Assembly: GCF_034356035.1 (NCBI RefSeq)
Contig: NZ_CP136423.1
Location: 1,178,001 to 1,242,000 of the forward strand
Length of the DNA stretch: 64,000 bases
Source: Blautia hydrogenotrophica DSM 10507
GTDB taxonomy: Bacteria; Bacillota; Clostridia; Lachnospirales; Lachnospiraceae
Direction of reading: 5' to 3'
Numbering within the stretch: the stretch's first letter is position 1; each line of letters begins with the position of its first letter. Under the pieces are notes generated by a model. It saw only the letters and a program-made list of their open reading frames with translations, ran no database searches and had not been told where the DNA came from. Shown piece by piece: positions 28,279 to 37,346 of this stretch. The position numbers and the translations under genes were made by a program.

Positions 28279-30066
28279 TTATTTCCCGTAATTTTTCAAG
28301 ATTCTCCAAAGGGTACTTCGGCTAATACCTAGCCGACGAGAAGTTTTTTCTTTGTTTCCATGTTCTTCTTTTAGTACAGTTTGGATGATTTGGTAATTGA
28401 TCTCGTCTAATGTCTGATGGAGGTCTAGATTAGCAGAAGGGAGGCCATAAGAAGGCGTGGTCTCCTGTTCCAGCATATGTTTTACATCCTGGTATACGAT
28501 ATAAGGAGTTTGAGTGATCACGATGAGCTCTTTCAGTACATGCTGCAACTGGTCCAAATTGTGGGGCCAAGAAAAATTGGTCATAAGTTCCATGGCCTCT
28601 GTCTCAAAACCGATGATCTGTTTTCCCAGGGAGACGTTCAGCTTGTGCAAATGCAGGGCTGTGATACTGGGAATATCGTCCGCGCGTTCTCTTAGAGGAG
28701 GAAGCTTTAAGGTTAGGCAGGACAGATGATTTTCTAGGTAATCCCGAACGGTGGTAGTCTCCGGGTATTGATCAGAGTTTAACACCAGAGAGAATAAAAG
28801 TCGGTTTCTCTTAGCTAGGTTGGTCTGTTCCAGATAGAGAAAAAGCTTTTCGGCCTGATTCTTAGAGAGGGCTCCTGGATTTTTAATATAGATAGTGGAA
28901 TGGAGGCTGTTTAAGGGGGAATTATCGCTGCTGATTAAGGTGTTCCACTTTCTTTCATTCATAAACTCACAGTCTATTTTGTAGAAGGGTGAACTGTCAA
29001 AAGGGCCGTTTTCATAGAGAAGGGAGGCCACTTTGTCTTTTCCGGTGCCAATTTCTCCAATCATTAGGATTGGCAGGCGACTTTTGCTGTACTCCTCGAT
29101 CATGTGAGAGATGTTCCCCATGTTGTTAGAGCTGCTGTAAAAATCTAGGAAATCATTGGGCAGTTGGTCAGATTTATTGTAAATAGTAATTCCGAAGTCC
29201 TCCTCAGGATAGAGCGCCTCTTTTTGCTGTATGGTGACAGCGGTATATTTCTGTTCCGCATAATAGAGATGGCGATTCTTGAGGGTATAGATTTTGTCGC
29301 GAATCTGCCTTTCGACACATTGATTGGGAACCTTCAGGAAAGCGCTTAGATAAGTTTGGACAAAATGCATGAGGGATACATTCATCTCATCGACCACCAG
29401 ACTGGAAAACCAAAGGGAGCCCGCAGGATCGTAGATTAGAAATTCACGGTCCTCATTGGTAAGGAGTGCCTGAAACAGATCTTTTTGTTTGTATACATGC
29501 TGAGAGGAACGCACGAGTTTTACTGCCTCGTCAATGGCGTCATTGATGCTCTCAGTTCCGGAGGTAATCAGGATAGAATTCAGGTTTAGCTTTTTGGCAG
29601 CGTTTGAGCCGGTCATATCGCAGAGGACCAGGGTACAGCCCTTTTTTTTGGCGGTACGCAGGGCAGCGACCGCATTCTCCTCACTGGAGAAGGTGATGAT
29701 ATCAATGTCATACTGAAGTAAATCACAGAGCACACGAGCATAACTGGTTATGCCGGAAAAACCGGCGATGACAAATTTTCCGGAATAATTCTGCGCAAGT
29801 TTGATAGTACGTAGGATATCATAGCCGGATATGGAGATATCGACGACGGGTAGGTCTACGGTAGAACGGATTAATTCGGCAGTACCGCCGCGAGAGATGA
29901 TGACATCGTAGTTTTTGTGGGCCAATTCCATGGCTATTTTTTTACCAGTATTCAAATCGCCGGTCTGTGCAGTGAGCTCGATGTCGTCCCGCTGGCTAGC
30001 CAGGATAGCGATAGTATCAGCCATGCCCTCATAGGGCGCGACTGCGAGTATTTTTATTTTCTGCAT
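28279..30066 (-). CDS. PrpR-type transcriptional regulator lacking the sigma-54 contact motif
   Basis: This protein has 595 residues from ATG 30066 (AGGAGA 7 bp upstream). The N-terminal PrpR_N-like sensor domain (about 1-195) includes ISRGGTAELIR and VVDISISGYDILR. A central AAA+ domain has Walker A GEIGTGKDK, but the sigma-54 loop GAFTGA and a normal Walker B Asp-Glu pair are missing (STIYIKNPG instead). The C-terminal Fis-type HTH reads NKEKTSRRLGISRSTLWRIL. It is therefore unlikely to activate a sigma-54 promoter, and none is visible. It faces the catabolic operon starting at 30422 and probably controls it through the palindromes in the gap. Confidence 0.85.
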   Translation of the reverse strand: MQKIKILAVAPYEGMADTIAILASQRDDIELTAQTGDLNTGKKIAMELAHKNYDVIISRGGTAELIRSTVDLPVVDISISGYDILRTIKLAQNYSGKFVIAGFSGITSYARVLCDLLQYDIDIITFSSEENAVAALRTAKKKGCTLVLCDMTGSNAAKKLNLNSILITSGTESINDAIDEAVKLVRSSQHVYKQKDLFQALLTNEDREFLIYDPAGSLWFSSLVVDEMNVSLMHFVQTYLSAFLKVPNQCVERQIRDKIYTLKNRHLYYAEQKYTAVTIQQKEALYPEEDFGITIYNKSDQLPNDFLDFYSSSNNMGNISHMIEEYSKSRLPILMIGEIGTGKDKVASLLYENGPFDSSPFYKIDCEFMNERKWNTLISSDNSPLNSLHSTIYIKNPGALSKNQAEKLFLYLEQTNLAKRNRLLFSLVLNSDQYPETTTVRDYLENHLSCLTLKLPPLRERADDIPSITALHLHKLNVSLGKQIIGFETEAMELMTNFSWPHNLDQLQHVLKELIVITQTPYIVYQDVKHMLEQETTPSYGLPSANLDLHQTLDEINYQIIQTVLKEEHGNKEKTSRRLGISRSTLWRILKNYGK

Positions 30067-30266
30067 GAGCATTCTCCTATTCTTGGTTTACCCGAAGCGG
30101 GTAAGACTGTATGAGAGATCATATGGAATCCTTACCTTCAGTGTACACATGGATAAGGAGGGTATCTATAAGTTAATCCAGAAGTGTTTTATTTGTCAAC
30201 TGAAAAGGGAAGGTTTTTGAAAAAAAAGATTTAAAAGTCAACATATAAAAGAAATAAATAAAAAAT

Positions 30267-30281
30267 GTGTCAAAATGAAAC
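30267..30281. promoter_or_regulatory. Operator candidate 1
   Basis: GTGTCAAAATGAAAC is an imperfect palindrome and the first of three copies of the consensus GTNTCAWAWTRAAAC in the gap between the PrpR-like regulator and its divergent operon. It lies about 50 bp upstream of the putative -35. Confidence 0.55.
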
Positions 30282-30297
30282 TAACAAAACTTAATAC

Positions 30298-30312
30298 GTT
30301 TCAAATTAAAAC
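30298..30312. promoter_or_regulatory. Operator candidate 2
   Basis: GTTTCAAATTAAAAC is the second copy, centred 31 bp (about three helical turns) after copy 1. Confidence 0.55.
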
Positions 30313-30332
30313 AAAAAATAAAATTGAAAGCG

Positions 30333-30361
30333 TTGAATAGAATCGAAAATCAGTGTATTGT
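30333..30361 (+). promoter_or_regulatory. Putative promoter of the catabolic operon
   Basis: TTGAAT at 30333-30338 and TATTGT at 30356-30361 are separated by 17 bp, a sigma-70-type layout with weak elements. Operator candidates lie on both sides. Confidence 0.45.
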
Positions 30362-30390
30362 ATAGAAAAAGAAACAAAGAACCAAAAAAC

Positions 30391-30405
30391 GTATCATAAT
30401 GAAAC
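30391..30405. promoter_or_regulatory. Operator candidate 3
   Basis: GTATCATAATGAAAC is the third copy. It lies downstream of the putative promoter and just before the ribosome site, a position that suits repression. Confidence 0.55.
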
Positions 30406-30421
30406 AATTGGAGGAGATAAA

Positions 30422-31576
30422 ATGAATTATCAAATTAAGATTCCGTCATGCGTATGCGGCGGAGAAGGATGCGTTGAGAATATTAAAGACATCATTAAGA
30501 AAGAAAATGCGAAAAAGCTGATTGTGTTTACAGACAAGGGAATCCGAGGTGCCGGTCTTCTAGATATTCTGACAAACACATTAGATGAGATAAAAGCGGA
30601 ATATCAGATTTTTGACGATCTTACGGCGGAGCCTGCTTATCAGGATGTGGAAAGAGTCATCAAGGAAGCAGAAGGCTGTAGTGGGGATTTGATTGTAGCC
30701 ATCGGCGGCGGAAGCGTTATGGATGCGGCCAAATTATGCTCTGTCTTAAAAGGAGCTAGCTATACAGTGAGAGATCTTTTGAAGGATCCGTCTTTGGCAA
30801 AGAAACAGGTGAAAACCGTGATGATTCCGACGACTTGTGGAACCGGTTCAGAGGCCACCTGTAATGCGATTGTTGCGATTCCGGAAGAGGAATCCAAAAA
30901 GGGTATTGTCAATGATAGCATGATTCCAGATTACGTGTTGCTGGATTCTCAGATGATTAGAAAACTGCCGAAAGCGATTGTGGCAGCGACCGGCGTAGAC
31001 GCGTTGGCTCATGCGGTGGAGTGTTATACCTCCAAAAAGGCTACTCCATTTTCCGATACGTATGCGGCAGCTTCTGCGAAATTGATTTTCAAAAATATTA
31101 AAGAAGCTTACGACAATCCTGAAAATATGGAAGCAAAAAATAACATGCTGTTGGGCGCATTTTACGGCGGAGTGGCAATCACAGGAAGTGGAACGACTGC
31201 GGTTCATGCGTTGTCTTATCCATTGGGAGGAAAATACCACATCGCTCATGGTGTCTCCAATGCGATTTTATTTGCTCATGTGATGGAATATAACAAGAGC
31301 GCTTGCAGTGAGAGACTTGCGAAGCTGTGTGATGCGGTATTCCCAGAAGAGCATGAGAAGACCGTAGATGAGAAAGCAGAGTATATGATTGGGCAGATTG
31401 CAGATATTGTGAAAGCGACAAATATTCCTACAGATCTGAATGAGTTTGGCGTAAAAATGGAAGATTTAGATTTCTTGGTAGATGCGGGAAGCAAACAGAC
31501 CAGGCTGTTGGTCAATAATATGAAAGAGCTGAGCTTGGATGATATTCGAAATATTTATCTGAAAGTACTCAAATAG
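30422..31576 (+). CDS. Iron-containing alcohol dehydrogenase
   Basis: This 384-residue group III alcohol dehydrogenase starts at ATG 30422 right after GGAGGAGATAA; the frame is open upstream but without a site. It has the nucleotide-binding IGGGSVMDAAK, TTCGTGSEAT, and metal-ligand regions VDALAHAVECY and YHIAHGVSNAI. Enzymes of this family reduce or oxidise small aldehydes and ketones with NAD(P)H. It is the first gene of a seven-gene catabolic operon and probably acts on the incoming hydroxy acid or on a released aldehyde. Confidence 0.92.
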   Translation: MNYQIKIPSCVCGGEGCVENIKDIIKKENAKKLIVFTDKGIRGAGLLDILTNTLDEIKAEYQIFDDLTAEPAYQDVERVIKEAEGCSGDLIVAIGGGSVMDAAKLCSVLKGASYTVRDLLKDPSLAKKQVKTVMIPTTCGTGSEATCNAIVAIPEEESKKGIVNDSMIPDYVLLDSQMIRKLPKAIVAATGVDALAHAVECYTSKKATPFSDTYAAASAKLIFKNIKEAYDNPENMEAKNNMLLGAFYGGVAITGSGTTAVHALSYPLGGKYHIAHGVSNAILFAHVMEYNKSACSERLAKLCDAVFPEEHEKTVDEKAEYMIGQIADIVKATNIPTDLNEFGVKMEDLDFLVDAGSKQTRLLVNNMKELSLDDIRNIYLKVLK

Positions 31577-31594
31577 AATAGGGAGGGACAGCAA

Positions 31595-32638
31595 ATGAAC
31601 AAGAGACCGATTGTCGGAATCACCATGGGAGACCCGGCAGGAAACGGTGCAGAGATTACCGTAAAAGCTTTGGCGAATCCTGTTGTATATGAGAATAGCC
31701 GCCCGATTGTAATCGGAGACGCAAATTGTATGGAACAAGCGGTAAAAATTGTAGGGCAAGAAGGAAAAATCAGGATTCATGCAGTAAAAGAAGTCAAAGA
31801 CGCATGTTTTGAGTACGGAGTCATTGATGTCTATGATATGGGACTTGTGGATATGGAAAAACATATCTTTGGAAAGGTTTCAAAGATGTGTGGTGAGGCT
31901 GCATTCCAGTACGTGGTGAAGGTGATTGACTTGGCTATGAAAGGAGAGATCGACGCTACGGTGACGAATGCTCTCAACAAAGAAGCAATCAATATGGCTG
32001 GGCATCACTATTCTGGACATACTGAGATTTACGCGGATTACACAAATACTTCCAAGTATACAATGATGCTGGCACATGATAATCTGAGAGTTGTTCATGT
32101 ATCGACTCATGTATCACTTCGGCAGGCTTGTGATCTAGTGAAAAAAGACAGAGTTTTGGAGGTAATCCGAATTGCGGATAATGCTTGCCGGGCTCTTGGA
32201 ATTGAGAATCCCAACGTTGGAGTAGCCGGGTTGAATCCCCACTGCGGTGAAAATGGAATGTTTGGAACCGAAGAGATTGAGGAGATACAGCCTGCGATTG
32301 ACGCGGCGATGGCAGAGGGAATTTGCATACCGGAGAAAAAACCGACTCCCCCAGATACTGTGTTTTCTAAGGCTTTGGGTGGTTGGTATGACATCGTGGT
32401 CGCTATGTACCATGACCAGGGACACATTCCACTGAAGGTAAAAGGATTTGTATATAACAGGGAACTGAAAAAGTGGGATGCGGTAGCAGGGGTGAATGTG
32501 ACTCTTGGAATTCCAATTATCCGGGTCTCTGTGGATCATGGAACAGGTTTTGGACACGCTGGCACCGGGTCCGCTGATGAGTTGAGTCTTGCAAATTCTA
32601 TTGAGTATGCCATCCGCCTTGCGAATAACAAGAAGTAG
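31595..32638 (+). CDS. pdxA2: PdxA2-type four-carbon acid sugar phosphate dehydrogenase
   Basis: This 347-residue protein has the PdxA fold motifs GITMGDPAGNGAEI, metal His residues in HYSGHTE and MYHDQGHIPLK, and SVDHGTGF. PdxA itself acts in pyridoxal phosphate synthesis, but the gene following it here is a four-carbon acid sugar kinase. That pair defines the PdxA2 branch, which oxidises 4-phospho-threonate or -erythronate and decarboxylates it to DHAP. GGGAGG precedes the ATG. Confidence 0.88.
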   Translation: MNKRPIVGITMGDPAGNGAEITVKALANPVVYENSRPIVIGDANCMEQAVKIVGQEGKIRIHAVKEVKDACFEYGVIDVYDMGLVDMEKHIFGKVSKMCGEAAFQYVVKVIDLAMKGEIDATVTNALNKEAINMAGHHYSGHTEIYADYTNTSKYTMMLAHDNLRVVHVSTHVSLRQACDLVKKDRVLEVIRIADNACRALGIENPNVGVAGLNPHCGENGMFGTEEIEEIQPAIDAAMAEGICIPEKKPTPPDTVFSKALGGWYDIVVAMYHDQGHIPLKVKGFVYNRELKKWDAVAGVNVTLGIPIIRVSVDHGTGFGHAGTGSADELSLANSIEYAIRLANNKK

Positions 32639-32656
32639 CAGGAGGAAGGAAATAAG

Positions 32657-33910
32657 ATGGTAAAGCTGTTAATGATAGCAGATGATTTTACCGGAGCTTT
32701 AGACACAGGTGTTCAATTTGCAAAACGAGGAATCTGTACTCAGATTTTTACAAAGCAAAAACTGGAGGATGCGGATGTCAGACCTGAGACGGAGGTCCTT
32801 GTGGTTGACACCGAGTCCAGGCCGATGGAAAAAGCGGAAGCTTATGAGGCTGTACATGAGATTGCGGCCTGGGCGGTCCGCCGAGGTGTGAGGATTATCT
32901 TTAAAAAAACAGACTCCGCGCTTAGAGGCAATATTGGGATTGAGCTACAAGCAGTCGCTGACACGGACAGAGATGAGACGGTGTTTTTTATGCCAGGTCA
33001 TCCGACAATTGGGAGAATCACGGAGAACGGAACGCACTACATCGAAGGAAAGCTGCTACAAGACAGTGTCTTTGGCGCGGACCCCTTTGAGCCAGTTAAG
33101 AAATCTTACATACCGGACATCATAGCGGACCAGAGTGAGATACCGGTCCGGTGTCTGAGAAGAGAAGAACCCATTGAGATCTGCGGGGCAGATAACTGCC
33201 GAGTGGCTGTCTGTGATGTGACCTGTACAGAGGACATTGATCGGCGTTTGGAAGAGCTGAAAGCACAGGGAAGGCTGAAGCTTCTGGCAGGCTGTGCAGC
33301 TTTGGCAGACCGCCTAGTGGAGATCATTCCTTTTCACTATGCAAAAAGGAAAATGTTTCAAAAGACAGACAGTCTGTATGTGGCATGCGGAAGCTTGAAT
33401 CAGATTACCCGGGAACAGGTGGAATATGCTGTGAAGGAATGCGGTTTTGCCTGCAGACATCTGACCATGGAGCAGAAATTATGTCCGGCGTACTATGAGA
33501 CTCCGGAGGGAAAAGCGTTTATTGGAGAAATAGTAAAGCTCTGCGAGACAGAGAAGAAAATAGTGGTCGATACTTTTGACGGAGAAGAAGATATCCATGA
33601 ATATAGGATGATCCATGGAATTCCTCAGGCGGATGTGCGTTTTCTGATTTCAGAGTCACACGGACATATCGTGAAGGAGATTGTAGACCGGCGGATGGAT
33701 GTCACGATTTTGATGACTGGCGGAGACACTTTGATGGGATATATGAAGCTGATCGGCTGTACACAGCTAGAGCCAGTCTGCGAAATCGAACCAGGGGTGG
33801 TCGTGTCCATGCTGGTTTGGAATGGATACCGGCAGCAGGTGATCTCGAAGTCAGGCGGTTTTGGCACGGAAGATATCATGGGAAGAATTGCACAGAAAAT
33901 AGTAAAATAA
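32657..33910 (+). CDS. dtnK: Four-carbon acid sugar kinase (DtnK/DUF1537 type)
   Basis: This 417-residue protein has the N-terminal substrate-domain motif ADDFTGALDTGVQFAKRG and the C-terminal ATP-binding features LMTGGDTLMGYMKLIG and SKSGGFG. Members phosphorylate D-threonate, D-erythronate, L-threonate or similar acids at O4. Immediately downstream of pdxA2 with an 18-bp gap and a GGAGGAAGG site, it supplies the PdxA2 substrate. Which stereoisomer is used cannot be read from the sequence. Confidence 0.88.
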   Translation: MVKLLMIADDFTGALDTGVQFAKRGICTQIFTKQKLEDADVRPETEVLVVDTESRPMEKAEAYEAVHEIAAWAVRRGVRIIFKKTDSALRGNIGIELQAVADTDRDETVFFMPGHPTIGRITENGTHYIEGKLLQDSVFGADPFEPVKKSYIPDIIADQSEIPVRCLRREEPIEICGADNCRVAVCDVTCTEDIDRRLEELKAQGRLKLLAGCAALADRLVEIIPFHYAKRKMFQKTDSLYVACGSLNQITREQVEYAVKECGFACRHLTMEQKLCPAYYETPEGKAFIGEIVKLCETEKKIVVDTFDGEEDIHEYRMIHGIPQADVRFLISESHGHIVKEIVDRRMDVTILMTGGDTLMGYMKLIGCTQLEPVCEIEPGVVVSMLVWNGYRQQVISKSGGFGTEDIMGRIAQKIVK

Positions 33911-33931
33911 ATTTTAAGGGAGATAAAAGAA

Positions 33932-34840
33932 ATGAAGAACGTAGAATTAAAAGGAATTATTACACCAATTTTGACTCCTATGAATGCGGACGAGAGCGTA
34001 AATCTTGAGGAACTGCGCAATCAGATCGAGCGTCTGATTGACGGTGGTGTACACGGGATTTTCCCCTTTGGCACCAATGGAGAAGGGTACATTCTGAACG
34101 AAAAAGAAAAAGAGGCGGTTCTTGAGGCTGCGATTGACCAGGTCAAAGGACGTGTGCCGGTATATGCTGGCTCAGGATGCATCTCTACCGCAGATACCAT
34201 CCGTATGAGTGTAAGAGCACAGGAATTGGGCGCTGATGTATTGTCCATCATCACTCCAAGCTTTGCGGTTGCCTCTCAAAAAGAACTGTACGACCACTAT
34301 GTGGAAGTGGCAAAGCATGTGGATACGCCGATTGTACTGTACAATATTCCGGCTCGTACTGGAAACAAATTGTTGCCTGAGACTGTGGCGAAATTGGCAA
34401 AGGATGTAGATGTGATTGTGGGAGCGAAGGATTCCAGCGGTGATTGGGAAAATCTGAAAGCCTATATCCAGCAGACCCGTGATCTAGAAAAAGATTTCTA
34501 CGTGTTGTCAGGCAACGATTCTCTGATTCTTCCTAGTCTGAAAGAAGGTGGATTCGGCGGAATTGCAGGCTGTTCTAATGTATATCCGCATGTACTTTCT
34601 TCTATTTATAATCTGTTTAAAGAGGGCAAAATTGAGGAAGCTGAGGCAGCTCAGGAATCTATTGCCAGCTTCCGTGCGGTATTTAAATATGGAAATCCAA
34701 ACACAGTTGTGAAAAAAGCAGTATCTATGCTGGGTTATCCTGTCGGTGACTGCCGTAGACCTTTCAACTATCTGTGTGAGGAAGGCGTAGAGGCTTTGAA
34801 AAAAGTGCTGAAAGAAAACGCAGATAAAGGAATGAACTAA
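33932..34840 (+). CDS. DapA-family class I aldolase/lyase
   Basis: This 302-residue dihydrodipicolinate synthase superfamily protein has the Schiff-base Lys in VIVGAKDSSGDW and the conserved Tyr in VLYNIPARTG. The DapA substrate motif GTTGE reads GTNGE, so lysine synthesis is doubtful. In catabolic operons such proteins cleave or dehydrate 2-keto-3-deoxy sugar acids to pyruvate or semialdehyde products. Its place between dtnK and a hydroxyacid dehydrogenase points to a second acid-sugar branch. Confidence 0.87.
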   Translation: MKNVELKGIITPILTPMNADESVNLEELRNQIERLIDGGVHGIFPFGTNGEGYILNEKEKEAVLEAAIDQVKGRVPVYAGSGCISTADTIRMSVRAQELGADVLSIITPSFAVASQKELYDHYVEVAKHVDTPIVLYNIPARTGNKLLPETVAKLAKDVDVIVGAKDSSGDWENLKAYIQQTRDLEKDFYVLSGNDSLILPSLKEGGFGGIAGCSNVYPHVLSSIYNLFKEGKIEEAEAAQESIASFRAVFKYGNPNTVVKKAVSMLGYPVGDCRRPFNYLCEEGVEALKKVLKENADKGMN

Positions 34841-34867
34841 AATACAGGAAGGAGAGAAGGTAGGAAC

Positions 34868-35857
34868 ATGAAGTTCGTGATGACACAGGCAGTATGCCCG
34901 GAAGGATTCGAGATGTTGGAAGGGAAAGCTGACATTTATGTAGCTGACAATGCAGACCCGAATAACTATCTGGATGAGATGAAAGAGGCGGACGCGCTAA
35001 TTGTCCGTATCGCAAAATGTGACGGGCATGCAATTGAAAACAGTCCGAATTTGAAAGTGATTGGACGTACCGGTGTGGGGTATGACTCTGTCGATGTAGA
35101 AACTGCGACTGCACACGGAATTCCAGTTGTGATTACGCCAGGAGCAAATAACCGCAGTGTCGCTGAACATGCAGTCGCCATGATGTTCGCTCTGTCCAAG
35201 AATCTGGTGGAGGCTCAGACAGAGATGTGCAGAGGAAACTGGAAAATCAGAGATGCGAAAAAAGCCTTTGAACTGGAAGGAAAGACTGTGGGCATCTTAG
35301 GTCTGGGGGCGATAGGAAGAGAGACGGCCAAGATCTGTCAGGGATGTGGCATGAAGATCGCGGCTTATGACCCTTTTATGTCAAAGGAACAGATCGAAGG
35401 CTTCGGCGCTGAATACTATGAGAGTTATGAGGAACTGCTGAAGATCAGCGATGTAGTGACCATTCATGTGCCGTTGACGGAAGAGACCAGAAATATGATT
35501 GCAAAGGAACAGCTGGAGACTATGAAGAAAACTGCGCTGATTATCAATTGCAGCCGCGGAGGAATCGTCAATGAGGCAGACCTGGTGGAAGCTCTCAAAA
35601 ATGGGACGATCGCAGGTGCAGGCACGGATGTGTACTGCAACGAACCGCCACAGATGGATGATCCGTTGTTGAATTGTCCGAACTTGATTGTTAGCCCGCA
35701 CTCTGCGGCACAGACACGTGAGGCGGTAATTAAGATGGCGAGAATGTGCGTTAAAGGCTGCCTGGCTGTGGCAGAAGGGAAAAAATGGCCGTATGTAGCG
35801 GATAAAGCGGTCTACGATCATCCGAAGTGGAAGGATGCTGTGTGGGCTGAAGGATAA
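34868..35857 (+). CDS. D-isomer-specific 2-hydroxyacid dehydrogenase (SerA-like)
   Basis: This 329-residue protein has GILGLGAIGRETAKI for NAD binding, the catalytic Arg in GRTGVGYDSVD, Glu in NEPPQMDDP, and His in SPHSAAQT. It lacks the C-terminal ACT domain of biosynthetic SerA, so a catabolic role is likely. It probably interconverts a 2-keto acid and a 2-hydroxy acid of the operon's substrate. It is only distantly similar to the dehydrogenase at 13797. Confidence 0.88.
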   Translation: MKFVMTQAVCPEGFEMLEGKADIYVADNADPNNYLDEMKEADALIVRIAKCDGHAIENSPNLKVIGRTGVGYDSVDVETATAHGIPVVITPGANNRSVAEHAVAMMFALSKNLVEAQTEMCRGNWKIRDAKKAFELEGKTVGILGLGAIGRETAKICQGCGMKIAAYDPFMSKEQIEGFGAEYYESYEELLKISDVVTIHVPLTEETRNMIAKEQLETMKKTALIINCSRGGIVNEADLVEALKNGTIAGAGTDVYCNEPPQMDDPLLNCPNLIVSPHSAAQTREAVIKMARMCVKGCLAVAEGKKWPYVADKAVYDHPKWKDAVWAEG

Positions 35858-35887
35858 AAAAACGTTTGTTTGGAGGGATAAGAAACA

Positions 35888-37219
35888 ATGGCTTCAAGTA
35901 CAGTTGCAATTATTATCATCGCAGTTACGATTGCGTTCTTTATCTGGAATAAATTTCCGATGAGTGTTGTTTCCATGGCAGGAGCCGTGGCGATGGCAAT
36001 GTTAGTGCCGGAGGTGGAGCTATCGGCAGTATACGAAGGCTTTTCTGCTCCTGGATGGATTATGGTAGTAGGTATGTGTGTCGTGAGTGCGGCTTTGTTT
36101 GAGACAGGAGTCGCAGACCGTATTGGAAATGCGATTGGAAACTCTTGGTGGGCTAAATCTGAGAGACGTTTCGTGGTGGCTGCGAGTGCGTGTTGTACGA
36201 TTATGTCTGCGTTTATGAGCAACAATGGAACGGTAGCGATCTGGATGCCTCTGATCGCTGTAGTAGCGGCAGCTTCTGCAGGAAAAATTCGTTCGAAAAT
36301 TGTTATCTTTGCAGCAGGAACCGGCGCTATTATCGGTGGAGGTACTACATTGATTGGCTCTACTTCTCAGTTGGCTGCGAACTCTGTGCTTCAGGGATAC
36401 AAAGGCTATGAAGCAGGCCTGGGTGTATTTGACATGACGAAGATTATGCTGCCCGTTTGTATCGTACAGATCATTTTCTGGGGAACGATTGGTTACTGGC
36501 TGCTGAAAAAAGTACTGAAACCGGAAGATCCTCATTTTAATGATGGAAATATGTATGCAGAAGAGCTATTTGCAGACCAAGGAGCAGATAAATATGCAGA
36601 TGTTCCAAAGTGGAAAGGAAATGTTGCTCTGGGGACTATGCTTTTATGTATCGTGCTGTTTGTAATTCAGGGATTCAAACCTTTCAGTAATTTCCTGAAC
36701 ATTGGTTTGGTAGGTATGATCGGTGCGGTGATTGTAATTGGAACTGGCTGTATTTCTGTGAAGAAAGCCTATGCTGATCTTCCTTGGGATGTATTCATCG
36801 TAATTGGTACGGTAAGTACGTTGGGGACCGGTTTGGACGTTACCGGCGGTGGAAAAATGATTGCCGATTTTGTGCTGGGATTCTTTGGAGGCTCCAATGC
36901 TTCGGTTCCGATTTTGACAGTAGTTATCGCAGTGCTGTGCAGTGTTCTGACCAATGTGATGTCCAACAATGCTACGGCAGCTATGCTTTGCCCGATTTGT
37001 ATTCCGATGGCTATTGCTCTGGGAATCAGCCCGATTCCATGGGTAATCCTGATTGCGGCTACATCCAACTTTGCGATTGCGACTTCTTATGGAACAGCGG
37101 TAAACATTCAGATTCTGCCGGCAGGCTACAAATTCATGGATTTTGTAAAGATAGGCGGACCATTGTTGATTATCTCTATTATCGTCGTTGCAATTACTGC
37201 AAATATGATTTTATTTTAA
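35888..37219 (+). CDS. SLC13/DASS-family anion transporter
   Basis: This 443-residue, strongly hydrophobic protein has about 10-12 membrane segments. The two SNT-type anion-binding motifs of the divalent anion:sodium symporter family appear as SNNGTVAIWMP and SNNATAAMLCP. These carriers move di- or monocarboxylates, sulfate or hydroxy acids. As the only transporter of the operon it probably imports the acid-sugar substrate. A GGAGGG site precedes the ATG. Confidence 0.9.
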   Translation: MASSTVAIIIIAVTIAFFIWNKFPMSVVSMAGAVAMAMLVPEVELSAVYEGFSAPGWIMVVGMCVVSAALFETGVADRIGNAIGNSWWAKSERRFVVAASACCTIMSAFMSNNGTVAIWMPLIAVVAAASAGKIRSKIVIFAAGTGAIIGGGTTLIGSTSQLAANSVLQGYKGYEAGLGVFDMTKIMLPVCIVQIIFWGTIGYWLLKKVLKPEDPHFNDGNMYAEELFADQGADKYADVPKWKGNVALGTMLLCIVLFVIQGFKPFSNFLNIGLVGMIGAVIVIGTGCISVKKAYADLPWDVFIVIGTVSTLGTGLDVTGGGKMIADFVLGFFGGSNASVPILTVVIAVLCSVLTNVMSNNATAAMLCPICIPMAIALGISPIPWVILIAATSNFAIATSYGTAVNIQILPAGYKFMDFVKIGGPLLIISIIVVAITANMILF

Positions 37220-37229
37220 CATAAGTGAT

Positions 37230-37326
37230 AAGGGGCGAAGGCTGACACATTATAGGAAAGAACTTTCATGCATTAGCGGGACAAGGTCCTTCCTATAACA
37301 TGAACGATGTGGCTTTGCCCCTTTAT
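37230..37326 (+). terminator. Long hairpin containing an inverted repeat-element hairpin
   Basis: AAGGGGCGAAGGC pairs with GTGGCTTTGCCCCTTT at the outside. Nested inside (about 37250-37300) is TATAGGAAAG...CTTCCTATA, which in reverse orientation matches the first hairpin of the multi-hairpin element (for example at 60024). The tail TTTATT suggests it can terminate or attenuate transcription ahead of the MBL gene. Confidence 0.7.
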
Positions 37327-37346
37327 TGATAGAGGAGTGATACCAA

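Noticed and set aside
30073..30421. Sigma-54 promoter expected for a PrpR-type regulator
   Set aside because: I find no TGGCAC-N5-TTGC-like -24/-12 pair in the gap, and the regulator lacks GAFTGA.
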